Shown: positions 35,362-44,780, numbered from the stretch's first letter. The stretch is DNA of 64,000 bases from an uncultured Pseudomonas sp. (GCF_913774235.1 NZ_CAJYDW010000012.1:868001-932000), one strand, 5' to 3'. A program made the numbers and translations. The notes: generated from the sequence alone by a model not told the origin.

Positions 35362-36540
35362 TCAGTCCAAAGCGGTGGGTAGGGTCAGGGTGAGGCGATT
35401 GCGGCCGTCCTGGGTCCGGGCGGTAAGGGCGCCGCCATGGCCTCGAGCGATTTCCTGGGCGAGGTAGAGCCCGAGCTCCAGGTGCGGGGAGCCGTCGGTC
35501 CCTGGGGTGACCAGCCGCGGTTGGAACAGTTGGGGTAGGGTCGCAGGCTCCAGTGGCGGGCCCGAGTATTCCACCTGCACGCGATAGGTGCGCTCCTTGA
35601 TCTCTCCCTGCAGGTGGACGACGGCTCCGGGCGTGCTGCCCGCGACGCCGAATTCCAGCATCGCCTCCAGGGCGCGCAACAGCTGGGGTAGATCGAGGCG
35701 CAGGGCGCCTGGCAAGGCCGGCAGGGCGGTACTGAAGCTACGGTCCAGGTGGCGCACGACGAGCTCGGCGATCAGCGCCTCGAAGCCTTCGTTCACTCCG
35801 TTCACCAGTGTCGGCTTCAACAGCGGGCCATGTCCCAGCCGCGCGCGGACGAAATCCGCCCCGTCGGCGCTGCGGCGTGCCAGTCGCCGGACGTCGGCCT
35901 GCCAGGGGCGCACGGCGGGAAGTTGCTCGGCCCACTCGGCCGCGGCCAGCGAAAGGCGTTGCAGGGGTTGCCGAAGGTCGCCCTCGAAGAGGGTCAGCAA
36001 TTGTTCGCGAAGCGCGTGCAGATCGCTGTCGCTGCGCGGGCCGGGTGTTTCGTCGCGCCGCTGTTCCTCACGGGCGATCAGCTCGCCCAGCAGGCGGGCG
36101 AAGCCCTCCAGTGTCACTATCGTGGACGGCTGGGCGAGCAGTGGGGCGGGCACGCGATCGAAGCCGCACAGGGTGCCGAAGAAGGTGCCGTTAGGACGGA
36201 ACACCGGCAGCGAGACATAGCTGCCCCAGCCATAGAGCTTTGGCAGCGGATGGTCGCAATAGGCGGGATCCTGTGCCACGTCGGCGATGATCACCGGGTC
36301 GTGGGAGGAGCGCACATGGCTGCAGAAGGTGGCCTCGAGTTCCAGCTCGGTACCCACCGCCAGGCCGTAGTCCAGGCGGTCGTGGACGGCGCAGGCGGTC
36401 CAGCGCTGCTCGGAGACTTCCGCCACCGCGGCGAATTTCAGCCTGCTGAGGTCACAGACGACGCGGAGCAGGGTGGTGACGGCGTCGAGCGACGCCAGCA
36501 ATTCGATGCTTTCGATGGCGCTGGAGGTTTGACTGGGCAT
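35362..36540 (-). CDS. GAF-domain sensor with degenerate histidine-kinase core
   Basis: This 392-residue protein has an N-terminal GAF domain (about 10-160, with VCDLSRLKFAAVAEVSEQRW and SYVSLPVFRPNGTFFGTLCGFDR). The dimerisation helix reads LLTLFEGDLRQPLQRL where the phosphoacceptor His of AHELRNPL is replaced by Gly. The N-box Asn is also absent (LPQLLRALEAMLEFG). A remnant G-box (GLYLAQEIARGHGG) remains. It therefore may bind a ligand through GAF but should not autophosphorylate. It probably acts as a scaffold, inhibitor or sensor. It is transcribed with the downstream phosphatase gene. Confidence 0.7.
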   Translation of the reverse strand: MPSQTSSAIESIELLASLDAVTTLLRVVCDLSRLKFAAVAEVSEQRWTACAVHDRLDYGLAVGTELELEATFCSHVRSSHDPVIIADVAQDPAYCDHPLPKLYGWGSYVSLPVFRPNGTFFGTLCGFDRVPAPLLAQPSTIVTLEGFARLLGELIAREEQRRDETPGPRSDSDLHALREQLLTLFEGDLRQPLQRLSLAAAEWAEQLPAVRPWQADVRRLARRSADGADFVRARLGHGPLLKPTLVNGVNEGFEALIAELVVRHLDRSFSTALPALPGALRLDLPQLLRALEAMLEFGVAGSTPGAVVHLQGEIKERTYRVQVEYSGPPLEPATLPQLFQPRLVTPGTDGSPHLELGLYLAQEIARGHGGALTARTQDGRNRLTLTLPTALD

Positions 36541-36661
36541 TGCACGGCAGCTTTCTGACTAGTCGAATGCTGAACGCTAGGCCAGGTCGTGGCGAAGGGC
36601 AACCGGCATTCGCCGTTTCAGGTCCGGCAACTGCCCAGATCAGCTGCCCCGGAGGCCCCGG

Positions 36662-36756
36662 CTAGGTTCTGTTCGAAAAATGCCTGCGCTTGGCGATGCT
36701 TCGTTGAAAAAGGCTTCGCCTGACTTTCGCTCGGCGACTTTTCGTACAGGATCTAG
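36662..36756. mobile_element. 95-bp MITE-like element with about 23-bp terminal inverted repeats
   Basis: The left end, CTAGGTTCTGTTCGAAAAAT then GCC, and the reverse complement of the right end, CTAGATCCTGTACGAAAAGT then CGCC, match at most positions. Both ends carry CTAG, which fits the YTAR-type target duplication of IS5-group elements. No transposase is encoded, so it would be mobilised in trans. Confidence 0.6.
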
Positions 36757-36836
36757 CCCATGAGATTGGTGGCATAGGCCAGCACGGTAAGGCAAAGCAG
36801 GATCAGCATCAGGTTGCCCGGCGTTATTCTTTTCAT
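36753..36836 (-). CDS. 27-residue small membrane peptide
   Basis: The peptide reads MKRITPGNLMLILLCLTVLA then YATNLMG: a basic N terminus followed by one strongly hydrophobic helix, as in known small membrane proteins. AGAGGA precedes the ATG at a good distance. Its TAG stop falls inside the terminal repeat of the adjacent MITE-like element, so the native C terminus may have been changed by the insertion. The function is unknown. Confidence 0.5.
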   Translation of the reverse strand: MKRITPGNLMLILLCLTVLAYATNLMG

Positions 36837-37264
36837 CAGCGAGATCCTCTCACACAAGGACTTTTCCCTGTCCAGGCCTGCCTGGCATGACGAAAACGGT
36901 AGGGGCCACCTGAGCGGCGGGAGTGGACGGATTCATCTCTGCATCTCGATACGGCTGGCAAAGGACAGCTGTCGGAGCCTTACTCTGGCGGTTTGTTCAG
37001 TGGCGTGGGCAGAGGTACGACGTTTGGTCGAAGCGGCGGAGCGAGCGGTGCGGTCGGGTCGTGCACCAGCGAGTTGCCAACGGCTGGACGAGCCGGTAGC
37101 GAGGCGCTCCATGCGTATCTTCCTTTGCCCCATCAGCGCCTATACCACTACCTGACCAACAGCGGGTGGTAGGTACTGCGCTGCATGACCGAACCGCCTG
37201 GGGCGGCTCGGTCAAGACAACTTCTCCCGGTCTCCCTGGCCCCGTCCAGCCATGGGAGACCTCC
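36837..37264. other. gene-free stretch with one hairpin
   Basis: I see no supportable gene here on either strand. A hairpin at 37187-37213 (GACCGAACCGCC pairing with GGCGGCTCGGTC, one mismatch) lies just before the chimeric gene; it lacks a T tract and could be a leader or old terminator. Confidence 0.5.
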
Positions 37265-37612
37265 ATGGACAGCACCTCGCAAGACCTCCTCGCCACCCTC
37301 GAAGCCCGCGGTTTCGTCCACCAGACCACCGACCGTGACGGGCTCGCCCGGGCCTTCGCCGCAGCGATGCCGCTCTATGGCGCCAGCAAGGCGGCGCTGA
37401 ACAGCCTGCTGCAGAGTTGGGTGGCTGGTTGCCAGCCGTCCTTCGCGGTGCTGGCGCTGCACCCGGGCTGGGTGCAGACCGAGCTGGGCGGGGCGAGCGC
37501 GCCGGTGGCGATCAGCGCCAGCGTGGCCGGGCTGATGATGGTCATCGAATCCCGCGCGGGTCAGGCAGGTTGCGCCTTCCTCGACTATCAGGGCCAGGCA
37601 TTGCCCTGGTGA
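37265..37612 (+). pseudogene. chimeric relic: TyrS N terminus fused to an SDR C terminus
   Basis: The 115-codon frame begins MDSTSQDLLATLEARGFVHQ, closely like the N terminus of a Pseudomonas tyrosyl-tRNA synthetase of the PA4138 type. Around residue 36-38 it turns abruptly into the C-terminal part of a short-chain dehydrogenase: YGASKAALNSLLQSW (active-site Tyr/Lys), LALHPGWVQTELGG and a final GQALPW. The TyrS ATP site and the SDR cofactor fold are both missing. An internal deletion that fused two genes in frame is the simplest explanation. GGAGACC before the ATG may still drive translation. A functional product is unlikely. Confidence 0.7.
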
Positions 37613-37709
37613 GGGGTGGCCGAATCGCTCAGCTCTGGTGAGCGATTCGGCCCTTGTCCGCCCTCTGGGCGCGATCGAAGATGCGGGCAGTCTCTTCTGG
37701 AGTGCGAGC

Positions 37710-38477
37710 ATGCGTATCGATGAGCGAACCTTCCTCGTCACAGGTGCCGGTTCCGGCCTGGGCGCCGCAACTGCGGAGCTATTGGTGACGGCCGGCGCCC
37801 GGGTGGCCTTGTTGGATCTGCAGGCCGAGGCGGTGCAGGCACAGGCCGAACGCCTCGGCGATCAGGCCTTCGCCCTGTCGGTCGACGTGACCGATGCCGA
37901 GGCGCTGACGGCGGCGGTCGAAGCCATCCTGGGGCGCTGGGGTGGCTTGCACGGGGCGATCAGTTGCGCCGGCATCGTCGGCGGGGCGCGTATCCTCGGT
38001 CGCAACGGCCCCCACGATCTGGCCGCCTTCGCCCGGATCGTCACCGTCAACCTGGTGGGCAGCTTCAATGTCCTGCGGCTGGCGGCGGCGGCGATGGCCA
38101 AGGGCGACGCCGATGCCGGGGGCGAGCGGGGGGTGATCATCAACACCGCCTCCATCGCCGCCTTCGACGGCCAGATCGGCCAAGCTGCCTACGCCGCGTC
38201 CAAGGGCGGGGTCGCCTCGCTCACCTTGCCGGCCGCCCGTGAATTGGCAGGGCAGGGTATTCGCGTCATGACCATAGCACCGGGGGTATTCGAGACGCCC
38301 ATGATGGCCGGCATGACGCCGGAGGTGCGCGCGGCCCTGGCCGCCAATGTGCCCTTTCCCCCAAGGCTCGGACGCGGTGAGGAATTCGCTGCCCTGGTCC
38401 GTCACATCATCGAAAACCCTATGCTCAACGGCGAGGTGATCCGTCTCGACGGTGCGCTGCGCATGGCCCCCCGCTAG
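37710..38477 (+). CDS. short-chain dehydrogenase, 3-hydroxyacyl-CoA dehydrogenase type 2-like
   Basis: This 255-residue enzyme has TGAGSGLG (NAD binding), CAGIVGG, the catalytic Ser in [14 protein letters not shown], and YAASK. The sequence [20 protein letters not shown] and the C-terminal [14 protein letters not shown] are typical of 2-methyl-3-hydroxybutyryl-CoA/3-hydroxyacyl-CoA dehydrogenases (HSD17B10-like). It is followed by thiolase and enoyl-CoA hydratase genes, so it likely oxidises 2-methyl-3-hydroxybutyryl-CoA in isoleucine breakdown. The ATG at 37710 has GGAG upstream; the frame is open 24 codons earlier. Confidence 0.85.
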   Translation: MRIDERTFLVTGAGSGLGAATAELLVTAGARVALLDLQAEAVQAQAERLGDQAFALSVDVTDAEALTAAVEAILGRWGGLHGAISCAGIVGGARILGRNGPHDLAAFARIVTVNLVGSFNVLRLAAAAMAKGDADAGGERGVIINTASIAAFDGQIGQAAYAASKGGVASLTLPAARELAGQGIRVMTIAPGVFETPMMAGMTPEVRAALAANVPFPPRLGRGEEFAALVRHIIENPMLNGEVIRLDGALRMAPR

Positions 38478-38486
38478 GAGATCCGC

Positions 38487-39671
38487 ATGAAAGATCCGGT
38501 CGTCATCGTCGCCGCCGCTCGCACGCCCATGGGTGCCCTGGGCGGTGAGCTGGCAGCGCTTGCGGCGCCGCAACTGGGCAGCGCCGTGGTCCGCGCGGTG
38601 CTGGAGCAGGGTGGCTGGTCACCGGAACGGGTCGACGAGGTGCTCCTGGGCTGCGTCCTGCCCGCTGGCCTCGGCCAGGCACCGGCGCGACAGGCGGCCC
38701 TTGGTGCGGGGCTGGCGCAGAGCACCCGCTGTACCACCCTGAACAAGATGTGCGGCTCCGGCATGCAGGCGGCCATCCTCGGCCATGACCTGCTGCGCGC
38801 CGGCAGCGCCGAGGTGGTGGTGGCCGGCGGTATGGAAAGCATGAGCCGGGCGCCCTATCTGCTGGAGAAGGCGCGCAGCGGCTATCGCCTCGGCCATGGG
38901 GCCCTCATCGACAGCATGTTCCTCGACGGCCTGGAAGACGCCTACGAGCCCGGTCGCCTGATGGGCACCTTCGCCGAGGATTGCGCGGCGCGACTGGGCA
39001 TAGCTCGCGAACGCCAGGATGCCTATGCCCTGCAGTCCCTCGAGCGGGCGCGCCAGGCCCAGGCCAGTGGCGCCTTCGCCGCCGAGATCGTCCCGGTCGA
39101 GGTGAGGGGGCGCAAGGAAAGCGTGCTGGTCGACACCGACGAGCAACCGCGTCGCGCCGATCCCGCTCGCATTCCGACACTCAAGCCGGCCTTTCGCGAC
39201 GGTGGAACCGTGACCGCCGCCAATGCCAGTTCCATTTCCGATGGCGCTGCGGCCTTGCTGCTGATGCGCGCCAGCACCGCGGCCCGCGAAGGCCTGACGC
39301 CTTTGGCGACGATCCGCGGCCACGCCGCCCACGCCGGTGCACCGAGCGATTTTCCTACCGCACCCATCGGCGCCATCCAGACGCTGCTTGGCCGCATCGA
39401 CTGGCAGCTCAAGGATGTCGACCTGTTCGAGATCAACGAAGCCTTCGCTGTGGTGGCCCTGGCCGCCCAGGACGCACTGGGGCTGGACCCGCAGCGGCTG
39501 AACGTGCAGGGTGGGGCCTGCGCCCTGGGCCATCCCATCGGTGCCTCCGGTGCCCGCATCCTGGTGACCCTGCTGCATGCCCTGCGTCAGCGTGGTCTGC
39601 GCCGCGGTGTGGCGGCCATCTGCATCGGCGGTGGCGAGGCCACCGCCCTGGCGTTGGAACTTAACGACTAG
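38487..39671 (+). CDS. acetyl-CoA acetyltransferase (thiolase)
   Basis: This 394-residue thiolase has the nucleophilic Cys in LNKMCGSGMQAA, the motif EVVVAGGMESMSRAPYL, the His in ALGHPIGASGARI and the second Cys in AICIGGGEATA. It cleaves 2-methylacetoacetyl-CoA or acetoacetyl-CoA. The position between the SDR and the hydratase points to the last step of isoleucine degradation, giving acetyl-CoA and propionyl-CoA. Full length for the family. The gene starts nine bases after the SDR stop. Confidence 0.92.
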   Translation: MKDPVVIVAAARTPMGALGGELAALAAPQLGSAVVRAVLEQGGWSPERVDEVLLGCVLPAGLGQAPARQAALGAGLAQSTRCTTLNKMCGSGMQAAILGHDLLRAGSAEVVVAGGMESMSRAPYLLEKARSGYRLGHGALIDSMFLDGLEDAYEPGRLMGTFAEDCAARLGIARERQDAYALQSLERARQAQASGAFAAEIVPVEVRGRKESVLVDTDEQPRRADPARIPTLKPAFRDGGTVTAANASSISDGAAALLLMRASTAAREGLTPLATIRGHAAHAGAPSDFPTAPIGAIQTLLGRIDWQLKDVDLFEINEAFAVVALAAQDALGLDPQRLNVQGGACALGHPIGASGARILVTLLHALRQRGLRRGVAAICIGGGEATALALELND

Positions 39672-39683
39672 AAGGACAAGATC

Positions 39684-40469
39684 ATGAGCGATGCCTCCGC
39701 CGAACCGACCCTGCTGCTGGACATCCAGGCGCGGGTCGCCCTCATCACCCTCAATCGGCCCAAGGCCCTCAACGCCCTCAACGCCCAGTTGCTCAGCGAC
39801 CTGGACGCCTTGCTGGCGCGCCTGGACGCTGACCCCGAGGTGGGCTGCGTGGTGCTCACCGGCTCGGCCAGGGCCTTCGCCGCCGGCGCCGACATCAAGG
39901 AAATGGTCGGCCAGGGCTATCCGCAGATCTATCTGGACGACTACTTCCGCGTCGCCGACCGCATCGCCGAACGACGCAAACCGCTGATCGCCGCCGTGGC
40001 CGGCTACGCCCTGGGCGGTGGCTGCGAGCTGGCGTTGCTATGCGACTTCATCTACGCCGCCGACACGGCACGCTTCGGCCTGCCGGAGATCACCCTGGGG
40101 GTCATTCCCGGTATCGGCGGCACCCAGCGGCTGACTCGCGCCCTGGGCAAGGCCAAGGCCATGGAGCTGTGCCTCACCGGGCGCCAGCTGGACGCCAACG
40201 AAGCCGAACGTGCCGGCCTGGTCGCCCAGGTGTTTCCCGCCGATGAGTTGCTGGAGCGCACCCTGGAAGCCGCCCGCGGCATCGCCTCGCGTTCGTTGCC
40301 GGCGACGCTGCTGCTCAAGGAGAGCGTCAATCGCGCCTTCGAAAGCAGCCTGGCCGAGGGTATCCGCTTCGAGCGGCGCGTCTTCCACTCGCTGTTCGCC
40401 AGCGCCGACCAGAAGGAAGGCATGACCGCCTTCGTCGAGAAGCGGCCGGCGAAGTTCGAACATCGCTAG
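39684..40469 (+). CDS. enoyl-CoA hydratase
   Basis: This 261-residue crotonase-family enzyme has the oxyanion-hole segment AFAAGADIKEM, the block GYALGGGCELALLCDF (with the first catalytic Glu), and PEITLGVIPGIGGTQRLTRALG (second Glu). Both catalytic acids and the family's C-terminal FxxRxP-type end (FVEKRPAKFEHR) are present. It should hydrate tiglyl-CoA in isoleucine catabolism, given its neighbours. It starts 12 bases after the thiolase stop and looks co-transcribed. Confidence 0.92.
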   Translation: MSDASAEPTLLLDIQARVALITLNRPKALNALNAQLLSDLDALLARLDADPEVGCVVLTGSARAFAAGADIKEMVGQGYPQIYLDDYFRVADRIAERRKPLIAAVAGYALGGGCELALLCDFIYAADTARFGLPEITLGVIPGIGGTQRLTRALGKAKAMELCLTGRQLDANEAERAGLVAQVFPADELLERTLEAARGIASRSLPATLLLKESVNRAFESSLAEGIRFERRVFHSLFASADQKEGMTAFVEKRPAKFEHR

Positions 40470-40529
40470 TGAGGGTTACGCTGGATCGCTGCAGCGGTTC
40501 CGGTGCATTCACTTCTAGGAAAGCTCTCT

Positions 40530-40925
40530 ATGTCACTCGAAATCCTAGGCCAACGCTATCGGGCCTATCTCGACTGCCTCAACCGCCAGGCCTGGTCCGA
40601 GCTGGAGCTCCATGTTGACCCGGCGGTCGAGCATAACGGCCGTTCACTGGGGCTGGCCGGCTACCGGGCCATGCTCGAAGGCGATCATGCCGCCATACCC
40701 GATCTGCAATTCGTCTCACGGTTACTGGTAGTGGAGCCGCCCTGGCTGGCGGCGCAGCTGGACTTTGATTGCCATCCGCGGGGCGAGCTATTCGGCCTGG
40801 CCGTGAATGGCCGGCGCGTCCGCTTCAGCGAACACGTCTTCTATCGCTTCGAGGAAGGACGTATCCGCGAGGTGCGCTCGCTTATCGACGTGGCGGCGAT
40901 CAGGGCGCAACTGGAGACGGATTGA
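40530..40925 (+). CDS. SnoaL-like (ester cyclase/NTF2-fold) protein
   Basis: This 131-residue NTF2-like fold protein starts MSLEILGQRYRAYLDCLNRQ. It contains a polyketide-cyclase style core, HVDPAVEHNGRSLGLAGYRAMLEGDHAAIPDLQF, and a C-terminal strand HVFYRFEEGRIREVRSLIDVAAI. Family members are small hydrolase/isomerase or cyclase proteins of varied function. No catalytic assignment is possible. AGGAAAG lies before the ATG. It sits just after the isoleucine-type genes but may have its own promoter. Confidence 0.75.
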   Translation: MSLEILGQRYRAYLDCLNRQAWSELELHVDPAVEHNGRSLGLAGYRAMLEGDHAAIPDLQFVSRLLVVEPPWLAAQLDFDCHPRGELFGLAVNGRRVRFSEHVFYRFEEGRIREVRSLIDVAAIRAQLETD

Positions 40926-41002
40926 CGTTGGCTGGCCTTCCTGTGGTGGTGGGCCTCTTGTGCAAGGCCGCCACGGGCATTAACTGATCGCTGAGGGAAA
41001 TC

Positions 41003-41028
41003 ACCCCACACGGCGTACCGTGCGGGGT
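41003..41028. terminator. imperfect hairpin between the SnoaL-like gene and lpdV
   Basis: ACCCCACACGG pairs with CCGTGCGGGGT with one mismatch and a CGTA loop. It lies between convergent transcripts, but neither side has a clear T run. Confidence 0.4.
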
Positions 41029-41035
41029 AGCTTGA

Positions 41036-42418
41036 TCACAGATGCAACGCCCGGCCCAGCGCCTTCAGCGCCGCCTCCTGCACCGCCTCGCCTAGCGTGG
41101 GGTGGGGATGCAGGGTGGCCGCCACGTCTTCCAGCTGCATGCCCATTTCCAGGCTGTGGGAAAAGGCCGTGGCCAATTCCGCCACCTGCTGCCCGGTGGC
41201 CTGCCAGCCGAGGATGCGATGGTCATCGGCGCGCGCCACCACCCGCACGAAGCCTTCCGGCGCCTCCAGGGTCAGGGCGCGGCCATTGGCGGCGAAGGGA
41301 AAACTGGCGACCTTGGTTTCCAGACCCTGGGCCTTGGCCTGCTCGGGGGTAAGGCCCACCACCACGATCTCCGGATCGGTATAGCAGACTGCCGGGATAG
41401 CCACCGGGGCGAAGCGTCGCCGCTTGCCGGCGATCAGTTCCGCCACCACCTCACCCTGGGCCATGGCGCGATGGGCCAGCAGCGGTTCGCCGGTCAGGTC
41501 ACCGATGGCCCAGACGTCGGTCATGCTGGTCCGGCAACCATCGTCGACCCGGATAAAGCGGCCGTCATAGTCCAGCGGCAGCCGCTCCAGGCCTTCGGTA
41601 CGAGGGCGGCGTCCGGCAGCCACCAGGATGCGTTGGGCGGGCAGCACCTGCTCCTGGCCGTCGGCGGTGGTCATCCGCAGCCCCGTGCCGTCGTCCATCA
41701 GGCCGGCGACTCGGCAATTCAGGTGCAGCTCGATACCCAGTCGTTCCAGCCTCTGGCGTAGCGGTGCGGTGAGTTCGGCGTCGTACCCCGGCAGCAGCCG
41801 CGACTGGGCTTCCACCACTGCGACCTGGGCACCCAGCTTGCGATAGGCGATACCCAGTTCCAGGCCGATGTAGCCGGCACCCACCACCACCAGGTGCTCG
41901 GGTATCTCCGAGGGTGACAGCGCCTCGGTGGCCGAGATCACCGGCCCGCCGAAGGGCAGGTTGGGCAACTCCACGGAGGTCGAACCCATGGCCAGCACCA
42001 GGTGTTCGGTACGGATGCGCAGGCGCTCGCCGCTTTGCCGCTGCACTTCCACGGTCTTGCCGTCGAGGATCTCCGCCCAACCCTCGATGACCGTCACCCC
42101 CTGCTTCTTCAACAGGCCGGCAACGCCTGTGGTGAGCCGATCGACGATACCGTTCTTCCAGGCCACGGCCTGACCGAGATCCAGTTCCGGACGGCCGTGG
42201 CGGATGCCGAGAGAGCCTTGCTCGGCACGACCACAGGCACGGTGATATTCCTCGGCGACATGGATCATCGCCTTGGAAGGGATACAGCCGACGTTGAGGC
42301 AGGTACCGCCCAGGGCGGCGCCTTCCACCAGGGTGGTGGTGATGCCCAACTGGGCGGCGCGCAGGGCGGCGACATAACCGCCGGGGCCGCCGCCGATGAT
42401 GAGGAGTCGGGTGTCCAT
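41036..42418 (-). CDS. lpdV: dihydrolipoyl dehydrogenase of the branched-chain ketoacid complex
   Basis: This 460-residue flavoprotein is the E3 subunit. It has an FAD motif [17 protein letters not shown], the redox disulfide [13 protein letters not shown], the NAD motif [39 protein letters not shown] and a C-terminal [13 protein letters not shown] with the catalytic His-Glu pair. It reoxidises lipoamide after the E2 step. It is the last gene of bkdA1-bkdA2-bkdB-lpdV, two bases after bkdB. Full length. Confidence 0.95.
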   Translation of the reverse strand: MDTRLLIIGGGPGGYVAALRAAQLGITTTLVEGAALGGTCLNVGCIPSKAMIHVAEEYHRACGRAEQGSLGIRHGRPELDLGQAVAWKNGIVDRLTTGVAGLLKKQGVTVIEGWAEILDGKTVEVQRQSGERLRIRTEHLVLAMGSTSVELPNLPFGGPVISATEALSPSEIPEHLVVVGAGYIGLELGIAYRKLGAQVAVVEAQSRLLPGYDAELTAPLRQRLERLGIELHLNCRVAGLMDDGTGLRMTTADGQEQVLPAQRILVAAGRRPRTEGLERLPLDYDGRFIRVDDGCRTSMTDVWAIGDLTGEPLLAHRAMAQGEVVAELIAGKRRRFAPVAIPAVCYTDPEIVVVGLTPEQAKAQGLETKVASFPFAANGRALTLEAPEGFVRVVARADDHRILGWQATGQQVAELATAFSHSLEMGMQLEDVAATLHPHPTLGEAVQEAALKALGRALHL

Positions 42419-42420
42419 GG

Positions 42421-43716
42421 CTACTCCAGGAAGAGGGTGGCGGGTTGTTCGAGCAGTTGGCGCACGGCCTGGATAAAACTGGCGGCGTCCTGGCCATCGA
42501 TCAGCCGGTGGTCGAAGGAGGCGGAGAGATTCATCAGCTTGCGCGGCACCACCAGGCCATTGCGGAAGGCCGGGCGCTCGACGATGCGATTGACGCCGAT
42601 GATGGCCACCTCGGGGTGGTTGATGATGGGCGTGGAGGCAATGCCACCCAGCGGACCGAGGCTGCTGATGGTCAGGGTGGAGCCGCCCAGTTCTTCACGG
42701 CTGGCCTTGCCGGCGCGCACCGCGGTGGCAAGGCGCGCCACCTCCTGGGCGCAGCCCCAGAGATCCAGCGCCTCGGCGTGGCGCACCACCGGCACCGCCA
42801 GGCCCTGCTCACCTTGGGTGGCGATACCCAGATGCACGGCGCCATAGCGTGTCACAGTGCTGCTTTCCTCGTCGAAGCGCGCGTTCATCTGCGGAAAATC
42901 CCGCACCGCCACCACCAGGGCCCGCGCCAGGAAAGGCAGCAGAGTGAGGTGGGCACGACGACCCTGCCAGCGCTGGTTGAGGTTGGCGCGCAAGGCTTCC
43001 AGCTCGGTGACGTCCACCTCTTCGACATAGGTAAAGTGGGGGATATGCCGCTTGGCGGCCTGCATCTTCTCGGCGATCTTGCGTCTCAGGCCGATCAGCG
43101 GAATGCGTTCCTCGCCACTGCGCTTCGCCAGCCCACCGCCACCACCGGTGGTCGGCGGCAGACCGGCGTCACGCTGCTGCACATGGGCTTCCAGGTCGTT
43201 GTGCAGGATGCGACCGCCCGGGCCGCTGCCGGTGACGAATCTCAACTCGATGCCCAGGTCCCAGGCGTGCTGGCGTACCGCCGGGGAGGCCAGCGGCGGG
43301 CTGCCGGGGGCTGGGCGGGACGCCGGTCGGTCGTCATCGCGCTGGGCTACGGGCGCAGGGTGCGACGGGACGGCGGCCGGTAGAGGTTCAGGCTTGGGCA
43401 CTTCCGCCTTGGGTGCCGGCGCCGGAGCGGATTCCACTGGTGCGGGACGACTGGCCTCGCGCTGGTTGCCGTCGCCGGCTACTTCCAGGCGAATCAGTTC
43501 GGCGCCGACCGCCAGCACCTGGCCGGGCTCGCCGCCCAGAGCCAGCACCCGCCCCACCACGGGCGAAGGAATCTCCACCATGGCCTTGTCGGTCATGACA
43601 TCGGCGAGAGTCTGGTCCTCGCTGACTTCATCCCCTACCGCCACGTACCACTTGACCAGTTCCACCTCGGCGATGCCTTCGCCGATGTCGGGCATCTTGA
43701 TGACATGGGTACCCAT
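42421..43716 (-). CDS. bkdB: branched-chain ketoacid dehydrogenase E2 (dihydrolipoyl acyltransferase)
   Basis: This 431-residue protein has a lipoyl domain (residues about 1-80; lipoylated Lys in [14 protein letters not shown]) and a Pro/Ala-rich linker. A peripheral subunit-binding domain lies about residues 139-175 ([20 protein letters not shown]), and the catalytic domain (about 200-430) has the active His and Asp in [14 protein letters not shown]. It transfers the branched acyl group from lipoate to CoA. It forms the core of the complex with bkdA1, bkdA2 and lpdV, and the gene sits two bases from each neighbour. Confidence 0.95.
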   Translation of the reverse strand: MGTHVIKMPDIGEGIAEVELVKWYVAVGDEVSEDQTLADVMTDKAMVEIPSPVVGRVLALGGEPGQVLAVGAELIRLEVAGDGNQREASRPAPVESAPAPAPKAEVPKPEPLPAAVPSHPAPVAQRDDDRPASRPAPGSPPLASPAVRQHAWDLGIELRFVTGSGPGGRILHNDLEAHVQQRDAGLPPTTGGGGGLAKRSGEERIPLIGLRRKIAEKMQAAKRHIPHFTYVEEVDVTELEALRANLNQRWQGRRAHLTLLPFLARALVVAVRDFPQMNARFDEESSTVTRYGAVHLGIATQGEQGLAVPVVRHAEALDLWGCAQEVARLATAVRAGKASREELGGSTLTISSLGPLGGIASTPIINHPEVAIIGVNRIVERPAFRNGLVVPRKLMNLSASFDHRLIDGQDAASFIQAVRQLLEQPATLFLE

Positions 43717-43717
43717 C

Positions 43718-44776
43718 TCAGACCTCCATCACGCGCTTGAGCGCGGCGCCGACCCGCGCCGGACCGGGGAAGTAGTCCCATTCCTGGGCGTGCGGGTAGG
43801 GCGTGTCCCAACCGGTGACCCGCTCGATGGGTGCTTCCAGGCGGTGGAAGCAATGTTCCTGCATCAGAGACACCAGCTCGGCGCCATAGCCGCAGGTGCG
43901 GGTGGCTTCATGGACCACGACGCAGCGGCCGGTCTTGTTCACCGAGTCGGTGAGGGTCTGCAGATCTAGCGGCCAGAGGCTGCGGATGTCGATCACCTCG
44001 GCGTCGATGCCGGTCTCAGCGGCTGCCGCCAGGGCCACCCAGACCGTGGTGCCATAGGTCAGCACCGTGACCTGCTGGCCCGGACGGACCACGGCGGCGC
44101 GCTCCAGCTCGACGCGGTAGTAGCCGTCCGGCACGGCGCTGGCCGGATGGCCTGACCAGGGCGTCACCGGGCGGTCGTGGTGGCCATCGAAGGGGCCGTT
44201 GTAGAGCCGCTTGGGTTCGAGAAAGATCACCGGGTCGTCGCTCTCGATGGAAGCGATCAGCAGGCCCTTGGCATCGTAGGGATTGGAGGGCATCACGGTA
44301 CGCAGGCCGCAGACCTGGGTGAACATGGCCTCGGGGCTCTGGCTGTGGGTCTGGCCGCCGTAGATGCCGCCGCCGCAGGGCATGCGGAACACCAGCGGCG
44401 CGATGAACTGGCCCACCGAGCGATAGCGCAGCCGCGCCGCCTCGGAGACGATCTGGTCGATGGCCGGGTAGACGTAGTCGGCGAACTGGATCTCCGCCAC
44501 CGGCCGCAAGCCATAGGCGCCCATGCCCACCGCGGCGCCGGCGATGCCGTTTTCCGAGATGGGCGCATCGAACACCCGCGCGGCGCCGTACTTGGCCTGC
44601 AGGCCTTCGGTGCAGCGGAAGACGCCGCCGAAGTAACCCACGTCCTCGCCGAATACCACCACGTTGTTGTCGCGTTCGAGCATCACGTCCAGCCCCGAGC
44701 GGATGGCCTGGATCATGGTCAGGGTGCTGTGGCTGCCGGCCTGGGTCGGCAGGTCGGTTTCCTGTTGTATGGTCAT
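43718..44776 (-). CDS. bkdA2: branched-chain ketoacid dehydrogenase E1 beta subunit
   Basis: This 352-residue transketolase-fold subunit has typical E1 beta motifs: TMIQAIRSGLDVMLERDNNVV at the start, VFGEDVGYFGGVFRCTEGLQ (spanning about 43-62), ENGIAGAAVGMGAYGLRPVAE and a C-terminal TGWDTPYPHAQE with substrate-contact residues. It forms the heterotetramer with BkdA1 that decarboxylates branched 2-oxoacids with thiamine diphosphate. The ATG at 44776 lies four bases after the bkdA1 stop; a longer frame is not supported. Confidence 0.95.
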   Translation of the reverse strand: MTIQQETDLPTQAGSHSTLTMIQAIRSGLDVMLERDNNVVVFGEDVGYFGGVFRCTEGLQAKYGAARVFDAPISENGIAGAAVGMGAYGLRPVAEIQFADYVYPAIDQIVSEAARLRYRSVGQFIAPLVFRMPCGGGIYGGQTHSQSPEAMFTQVCGLRTVMPSNPYDAKGLLIASIESDDPVIFLEPKRLYNGPFDGHHDRPVTPWSGHPASAVPDGYYRVELERAAVVRPGQQVTVLTYGTTVWVALAAAAETGIDAEVIDIRSLWPLDLQTLTDSVNKTGRCVVVHEATRTCGYGAELVSLMQEHCFHRLEAPIERVTGWDTPYPHAQEWDYFPGPARVGAALKRVMEV

Positions 44777-44780
44777 GGCA

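Noticed and set aside
36933-37133. A 66-residue Arg/Ser-rich minus-strand frame
   Set aside because: No ribosome site, biased composition and no family likeness; I treat the region as non-coding.
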